Source: Rhodobacteraceae bacterium UBA3087
Lineage (GTDB): Bacteria; Pseudomonadota; Alphaproteobacteria; Rhodobacterales; Rhodobacteraceae
NCBI GenBank assembly: GCA_002367285.1
Contig: DFBF01000103.1
Coordinates: 14,095-23,556, forward strand
DNA length: 9,462 nucleotides
Direction of reading: 5' to 3'
The position numbers were made by a program, and so were the translations under genes. Shown here in pieces: positions 6,044-9,462 of the stretch; the first letter of the stretch is position 1; each line of letters opens with the position of its first letter. The notes under the pieces were generated by a model. It searched no databases. It was not told where the DNA came from and was given only the letters and a program-made list of their open reading frames with translations.

Positions 6044-6631
6044 ATGCAACACGCCCCCCTCACCCGTCATCCGCATCGCGCGCCAAACGGTTTGGCGTTT
6101 CTGGGCGGGCTGTCGCTGGCCCGTGGGCGGGTGCACGAACTGGTCGGCCCGGCGCGCCATACGCTGGCGATGATGATCGCGCGGGGCACCGAAGGGCCGG
6201 TGTTCTGGGTGCTGCCGGACTGGGTGCCGGCACGCCCCTATGGCCCTGGAATCGCAGAATTTATGGACCCCGGTCGGGTGACGTTTGTCAATGCGGATCG
6301 CGCCGATGACATCCTGTGGACGCTGGAAGAGGTGCTGCGGTCTGGCGTTGTGCCGCTGGTGATCGGCGACCTGCCGGGGCCACCGGGGCTGACGCCCGTG
6401 CGCCGGATGCATCTGGCCGCAGAGGCCGGGGGCGGCAAGGCGCTGGGGTTGATCCTGACACCGGAGGGCGCGGCGCAGGGGGTGGAAAGCCGCTGGCACC
6501 TGTCACCGGATCACACGCCAGGGCACACCGGCTGGAGACTTGGCCGTCTGCGCGACCGGCAAGAGCCACCGCGCGACTGGCAAGTACTGGCCAAGGGCGA
6601 CGGGTTCGCCGTGGCCCCGCCGAAAGGATAA
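6044..6631 (+). CDS. imuA: ImuA-like (RecA-fold, SOS mutagenesis-associated) protein
   Basis: This 195-residue protein resembles ImuA, the RecA/SulA-related partner of ImuB and DnaE2 in damage-induced translesion synthesis. Recognisable segments are GRVHELVGPA (28-37), GPVFWVLPDW (51-60), YGPGIAEFMDPGRVTFVNADRADD as a run around 66-89, LWTLEEVLRSGVVPLVIGDL (91-110) and a VESRWHLSP strand near 147-155. The usual Walker A lysine is absent: the equivalent position reads GPARHTLA, so ATP binding by the classic P-loop is unlikely, as in other ImuA proteins. It is shorter than many family members, and no imuB or dnaE2 lies beside it; the downstream gene is on the opposite strand. The start ATG follows a -10-like hexamer by six bases with no Shine-Dalgarno sequence. 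The LexA-box-like motif upstream supports the assignment independently of the protein. Confidence 0.75.
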   Translation: MQHAPLTRHPHRAPNGLAFLGGLSLARGRVHELVGPARHTLAMMIARGTEGPVFWVLPDWVPARPYGPGIAEFMDPGRVTFVNADRADDILWTLEEVLRSGVVPLVIGDLPGPPGLTPVRRMHLAAEAGGGKALGLILTPEGAAQGVESRWHLSPDHTPGHTGWRLGRLRDRQEPPRDWQVLAKGDGFAVAPPKG

Positions 6632-6708
6632 GGCAGGATCACAGCCCCCGGCGCAGCGGGGTGGGAGGCCACACCGGGGCAACCCGACCAACGCCGCGAA
6701 GGGTGGGA

Positions 6709-6730
6709 GCTGCGCCGGGGGGGGCGCAGC
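6709..6730. terminator. GC-rich hairpin between convergent genes
   Basis: GCTGCGCC (6709-6716) and GGCGCAGC (6723-6730) form a perfect eight-pair stem around a six-G loop, between the 3' ends of the imuA-like gene (ending 6631) and the minus-strand SDR gene (ending 6737). It could stop transcription from either side, but neither direction has a good T-run after the stem. A second copy of GGCGCAGC at 6650-6657 offers an alternative partner for the left arm. Confidence 0.45.
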
Positions 6731-6736
6731 CAATGT

Positions 6737-7516
6737 TTACAGGGTGGCGTTCACCGCGCCACCATCCAACAGGATGTTCTGGCCGACAATAAAGCCCGCA
6801 TACTGGGAACACAGAAAGGCACAGGTCGCGCCGAACTCTTCGATGGTGCCATAACGCCCGACCGGGATGGTGGCTTCGCGCGCTGCGCGGGCCGCATCCA
6901 CCGTGATGCCCTGTTGGCTGCTGGCGCCCTTGTCCAGCGACGCGGCGCGGTCGGTGTCGTGCAAGCCGGGCAGCATATTGTTGATCGTCACGCCCGAGCC
7001 CGCGATCTGACGCGAGGTGCCCGCAACAAATCCGGTCAGCCCGGCGCGCGCGGAATTGGACAGGCCCAGCACCGGGATCGGCGCTTTCACCGCCTGGCTG
7101 GTGATGTTCACCACCCGGCCCCAGCCCCGATCCATCATGCCCGGCACCAGCGCCTTGATCAGCATGATGGGGCTCAGCATGTTGGCGTCAAGCGCAGCGA
7201 TGAAATCTTCGCGCTCCCAATCGGTCCACAGACCGGGGGGCGGACCGCCGGCGTTGTTGACCAGGATGTCGACCTGACCGGCGACCTCCAACACCTGGGC
7301 GCGACCGGCATCCGTGGTGATGTCGGCAGCCACGGCCACGACCTCGACCCCGAACTCGGCCCGGATCGCGGCGGCTGAAGCCTCGAGCGCCTCGGCACCG
7401 CGTGCGTTCATCACCAGATCAACGCCCGCCTCGGCCAGTGCGCGCGCGCAGCCCAGCCCCAGCCCCTTGGACGAGGCACAGACCAGCGCCTTTTTTCCCT
7501 TCAATCCCAGATCCAT
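6737..7516 (-). CDS. Divergent SDR family protein lacking the canonical catalytic Tyr-Lys
   Basis: This 259-residue protein has the SDR fold but a degenerate active site. The nucleotide-binding turn reads CASSKGLGLG (13-22) instead of TGxxxGxG. NNAG is intact at 87-90 and a serine is at about 140 (NITS), but the expected YxxxK region reads LGLSNSARAGL (150-160): Leu152 stands in place of the Tyr, and Ala or Arg in place of the Lys. I recall a conserved-domain class of beta-ketoacyl-reductase-like SDRs described as lacking perfect cofactor and catalytic motifs, which fits. It may use another mechanism, act on an unusual substrate or be non-catalytic. The ATG at 7516 is certain: AGGAGG (7524-7529 on the minus strand) lies seven bases upstream. 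The open frame extends to 7645 without a plausible start. It is monocistronic here, with a hairpin after its stop. Confidence 0.9.
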   Translation of the reverse strand: MDLGLKGKKALVCASSKGLGLGCARALAEAGVDLVMNARGAEALEASAAAIRAEFGVEVVAVAADITTDAGRAQVLEVAGQVDILVNNAGGPPPGLWTDWEREDFIAALDANMLSPIMLIKALVPGMMDRGWGRVVNITSQAVKAPIPVLGLSNSARAGLTGFVAGTSRQIAGSGVTINNMLPGLHDTDRAASLDKGASSQQGITVDAARAAREATIPVGRYGTIEEFGATCAFLCSQYAGFIVGQNILLDGGAVNATL

Positions 7517-7659
7517 GAGGATCCCTCCTGTCACATGTATGATGGAAACGCAGTTAACACCGCTTAACCGAAAGCGAAAGCACACAGCCGCGATTCGCGC
7601 CATGTGCCGCCCTGCGCTCCTGTGTGACCAGGTTAACGGCAACAAACCAGCGCGCCACC

Positions 7660-7673
7660 CTGAACATGTTCAG
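7660..7673. promoter_or_regulatory. Perfect 14-bp palindrome CTGAACATGTTCAG
   Basis: The sequence equals its own reverse complement over all 14 bases, as expected for a dimeric regulator's operator. It lies 60 bp upstream of the -35 box of the Hint-gene promoter. The GAAC and GTTC arms are only two bases apart, so it matches neither the alphaproteobacterial LexA direct repeat nor the Bacillus-type box with a four-base gap. The binding protein is unknown. Confidence 0.45.
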
Positions 7674-7733
7674 CGCAGGGAAACAGTTAACCATTTTCCC
7701 CGTTCAAATGCGCTGTAATTCATTAGGGTTTCA

Positions 7734-7762
7734 TTGACCAAGCCACCGCAGGGGCCTAGATT
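7734..7762 (+). promoter_or_regulatory. Sigma70-type promoter of the Hint-domain gene
   Basis: TTGACC (7734-7739), 17 bp, then TAGATT (7757-7762) form the best consensus promoter in the window. Transcription would start near 7769, giving an 88-base leader before the ATG at 7857. The in-frame TTG at 7734 that would lengthen the protein is the -35 box itself, which argues for the later start. Confidence 0.65.
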
Positions 7763-7856
7763 GATCGGACTGGTGGTGGGGTGTTTGCTGATGGTTCCGT
7801 GGGGGCGGGACTTGGCAGGTAGCCAAGATTCACAACTGTCGCCAAAGGTGCTGCCC

Positions 7857-8873
7857 ATGTCGTTTCAAAGCCTATCCACGCCGCTTCCTGTCCAGAGTTT
7901 GACCGTATTCCCGGCCGATTTTTTCCGTGTGAGCTATGGTGTGAACGAGGGGGATGCGATTGGCGACGCGTCGGATCTGATCATGGAAGACACCTATGAG
8001 CTGTCCGAGGCCGCCCATACCGGCCGCCTGGCCATTGCCACCCGCGAAGCCACCGGCGAATTCATCATTGCCGCAGACAGCGAACTGGGCCAACCCGGCG
8101 CACGCCTGTTTCTGGATTGCCTGGTCACCTTCATGGGCCCGAACGGATCGCATGACGAAGCGCTGGTGTTGGTCGAAGTCGACCAGGACGGCGCGATTGC
8201 CGACATCTATCTGCACGCCCTGACGCCGCTGCACCCCAAGGCCGGATATACGCTGGTGACCATCGACCCGGACGCGGCGCGCGAAAAGCTGGCCGAAAGC
8301 ACCTGTGTGTCGTTCACCGCGGGCACGCGCATCACCATGGCAGATGGCCGTCAGATGCCGATCGAAGAGCTGAAGGCAGGCGACCGCGTCTTGACGCGCG
8401 ACAGCGGCCCGCAGGAAATCCGCTGGGTCGGGCAACAGACCGTGCGCGCAACCGGGGCTTTTGCACCGATCCGCATCGCCCCAGGCGCGTTGAACAACGA
8501 CAATGCCCTGACCCTGAGCCCAAACCACCGCCTGTTCGTCTACCAGCGCGTCGATGCGGTGAAGGCGGGCCAGAAAGAGGTGCTGGTCAAAGCGCGTCTG
8601 TTGGTTAATGGCACGACCGTGGTGCAGTCGGACGGCGGGTTTGTGGATTATTTCCAGCTGTTGTTTGACAAGCACGAGATCATTTATGCCGAGGGCATTG
8701 CGTCCGAAAGCCTGTTTGTTGACACGGCCACCCGCCCGGCCCTGCCCGCCGAGGTCAGCCGCCACTTGCAGGCCAACACCAAGGCCAGTCTGGGCGCGCG
8801 CGAATTGCACGATGTGGATGTCATGGCGCATGACACGGTGGACGTTCTGCGCCGCGCCTCTGCTGCGATCTGA
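7857..8873 (+). CDS. Hint-domain protein (Hedgehog/intein-type self-processing fold)
   Basis: This 338-residue protein carries a Hint domain of the bacterial Hint_2 type common in Rhodobacterales. The N-terminal ~148 residues (start MSFQSLSTPLPVQSL) have no recognised domain and contain acidic strands such as LVLVEVDQDGAIADIYLHAL. The Hint domain runs from about 149 to 290. Cys150 in TCVSFTAGTRI is the nucleophile position, IEELKAGDRVLTRD (169-182) is the characteristic second block, and LSPNHRLFV (220-228) supplies the block-B His224. A tail of ~45 residues follows. No terminal His-Asn pair of a splicing intein was seen, so autocleavage or a structural role is more likely than splicing. No signal peptide is visible from this start. 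ATG at 7857 has AAAGGTG upstream; the earlier in-frame TTG (7734) is a promoter element and ATG 7791 lacks support. Biological function is unknown. Confidence 0.85.
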   Translation: MSFQSLSTPLPVQSLTVFPADFFRVSYGVNEGDAIGDASDLIMEDTYELSEAAHTGRLAIATREATGEFIIAADSELGQPGARLFLDCLVTFMGPNGSHDEALVLVEVDQDGAIADIYLHALTPLHPKAGYTLVTIDPDAAREKLAESTCVSFTAGTRITMADGRQMPIEELKAGDRVLTRDSGPQEIRWVGQQTVRATGAFAPIRIAPGALNNDNALTLSPNHRLFVYQRVDAVKAGQKEVLVKARLLVNGTTVVQSDGGFVDYFQLLFDKHEIIYAEGIASESLFVDTATRPALPAEVSRHLQANTKASLGARELHDVDVMAHDTVDVLRRASAAI

Positions 8874-8919
8874 AACAGGCGTGATCCAGTGGTGTCGCTG
8901 ACGCGACGCTTGTTTATTG

Positions 8920-8962
8920 GATTTGGGGGTTTCACCCCCCGTGTCAAATCTTTGCGGATTTG
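8920..8962 (+). terminator. Nested and alternative hairpins after the Hint gene
   Basis: CAAATC (8945-8950) can pair with GATTTG upstream (8920-8925), enclosing a GGGG-loop-CCCC hairpin (8926-8929 with 8935-8938), or with an identical GATTTG downstream (8957-8962) across the loop TTTGCG. The two folds exclude each other. The block begins 47 bases after the Hint stop and probably ends its transcript; a run of T after the stem is lacking, so efficiency is uncertain. Confidence 0.5.
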
Positions 8963-8963
8963 C

Positions 8964-8997
8964 CTCTCCCCCCAGGATATTTGTGGCAAGAGGAAAA
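8964..8997. repeat. Possible dispersed Rhodobacterales intergenic element
   Basis: A pyrimidine block CTCTCCCCCCAGG (8964-8976) is followed by ATATTTGTGGCAAGAGGAAA. From memory, variants of this pattern (C-rich run, GATATTT, GGCAAGA-GAAA) recur after hairpins at gene ends in Rhodobacterales genomes. This window has only one copy, so repetition cannot be shown here. Confidence 0.35.
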
Positions 8998-9005
8998 GGC
9001 GGGCG

Positions 9006-9034
9006 TTGCGGGGGGCACCGTAGGGGGCTATATC
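9006..9034 (+). promoter_or_regulatory. Candidate prfC promoter
   Basis: TTGCGG (9006-9011), 17 bp, then TATATC (9029-9034) precede the prfC ATG at 9041 by six bases. The transcription start would fall at the start codon, giving a leaderless mRNA. The -35 hexamer is identical to the one proposed for the carnitine regulator. Confidence 0.45.
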
Positions 9035-9040
9035 GCGCCT

Positions 9041-9462
9041 ATGTTGGATCAAGTTTCCCCGAACCGCCCCGCCCTGCCCGCCGAAATTGCCCGGCGCAGG
9101 ACGTTCGCGATCATCTCGCACCCGGACGCCGGCAAGACGACGTTGACGGAAAAGTTTCTGTTGTATGGTGGTGCGATCCAGATGGCCGGTCAGGTGCGTG
9201 CCAAGGGCGAAGCGCGCCGCACGCGGTCCGATTTCATGCAGATGGAGAAGGACCGGGGGATTTCGGTGTCGGCCTCGGCCATGTCGTTTGATTTCGAGGG
9301 CTACCGCTTCAATCTGGTCGACACGCCGGGTCACTCGGACTTTTCCGAAGATACCTATCGCACGCTGACCGCTGTCGACGCGGCGGTGATGGTAATTGAT
9401 GGCGCCAAGGGCGTGGAAAGCCAGACGCAAAAGCTGTTTGAGGTTTGCCGTCTGCGCGATCT
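9041..9462 (+). CDS. prfC: Peptide chain release factor 3, partial (3' end outside window)
   Basis: This is the first ~140 residues of RF3, the cytoplasmic GTPase that removes RF1/RF2 from the ribosome after peptide release; the full protein is usually ~530 residues. The G1 P-loop is SHPDAGKTT (26-34), the switch I region carries RGISVSASAM (72-81) and G3 is DTPGHSDFSEDTYRTL (94-109). MVIDGAKGVESQT (117-129) follows. The pattern SHPDAGKTTLTEK plus DTPGHSDFSEDTYR separates RF3 from EF-G and other translational GTPases. The ATG at 9041 is the only suitable start before the G domain; the ~19 preceding residues are a normal short lead. No Shine-Dalgarno sequence is present at proper distance, but a -10-like TATATC is six bases upstream. 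Confidence 0.97.
   Translation, partial: MLDQVSPNRPALPAEIARRRTFAIISHPDAGKTTLTEKFLLYGGAIQMAGQVRAKGEARRTRSDFMQMEKDRGISVSASAMSFDFEGYRFNLVDTPGHSDFSEDTYRTLTAVDAAVMVIDGAKGVESQTQKLFEVCRLRD

Larger units (their letters stand above)
7517..7856. other. 340-bp divergent intergenic region with regulatory motifs
   Basis: No convincing gene was found here. TTAAC occurs four times: 7554-7558, 7564-7568, 7633-7637 and 7687-7691. The last lies in TTAACCAT, and the first pair reads TTAA-N6-TTAAC; both resemble CtrA recognition sequences, although the usual full site has a seven-base spacer. A perfect 14-bp palindrome (7660-7673), an 11-bp CGCGA-T-TCGCG dyad (7589-7599) and a sigma70-like promoter (7734-7762) follow. 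The transcribed leader of the Hint gene (about 7769-7856) holds a hairpin with stem CTTGGC (7811-7816) and GCCAAG (7822-7827). Confidence 0.6.

Noticed and set aside
7660..7673. SOS (LexA) box
   Set aside because: GAAC and GTTC are separated by only two bases; the alphaproteobacterial box is a direct repeat with seven bases between, and the Bacillus type needs four.
7734..7856. 41-residue N-terminal extension of the Hint protein, with a hydrophobic LIGLVVGCLL stretch resembling a signal peptide
   Set aside because: Its TTG start coincides with the -35 box of a consensus promoter, and the family-like sequence begins at the ATG at 7857.
7872..8831. Minus-strand open frame (319 codons) opposite the Hint gene
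   Set aside because: It is antisense to a recognisable Hint domain with a proper promoter, and shows no motif of its own.

Overview
The window is GC-rich DNA with tightly packed genes. The gene content points to an alphaproteobacterium, most likely Rhodobacterales (Roseobacter group). Supporting evidence is a carnitine dehydrogenase fused to a thioesterase, a Hint-domain protein of the kind common in that order, and a GGAC-N7-GAAC sequence resembling the alphaproteobacterial SOS box. No rRNA, tRNA, CRISPR array, insertion sequence or phage gene was seen. The taxonomic call is inference from content, not from a search.

Left part (1-3747, minus strand): a probable five-gene operon for carnitine breakdown. 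Transcription runs from a BKACE-family cleavage enzyme (2830-3747) through a lipocalin lipoprotein (2221-2766) and a small cysteine-rich lipoprotein (1880-2224) to an L-carnitine dehydrogenase/thioesterase fusion (422-1870). It ends in an SDR oxidoreductase that leaves the window (1-425). The predicted route is L-carnitine to 3-dehydrocarnitine (dehydrogenase domain), then with acetyl-CoA to betainyl-CoA plus acetoacetate (BKACE), then to glycine betaine plus CoA (thioesterase domain). A divergent GlxA/CdhR-type regulator (3820-4794, plus) sits across a 72-bp gap that holds a direct repeat and a candidate promoter.

Middle (4795-7516): a 104-bp convergent gap carries an AT-rich inverted repeat. 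It is followed by a Tas-like aldo/keto reductase (4899-5942, minus), an ImuA-like DNA-damage protein (6044-6631, plus) with a LexA-box-like sequence inside its promoter, and a divergent SDR lacking the usual catalytic Tyr/Lys (6737-7516, minus).

Right part (7517-9462): a 340-bp divergent gap holds a good sigma70-type promoter, a perfect 14-bp palindrome and several TTAAC motifs. It leads to an orphan Hint-domain protein (7857-8873, plus). Downstream come nested and alternative hairpins plus a repeat-like purine/pyrimidine element, and then the 5' end of prfC (9041 onward, plus), encoding peptide chain release factor 3.

Two start classes are visible. The operon genes and lone minus-strand enzymes mostly have clear Shine-Dalgarno sequences. 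The regulator, imuA-like gene and prfC instead have a -10-like hexamer 6 to 9 nt before the start codon and no Shine-Dalgarno sequence, which suggests leaderless mRNAs.
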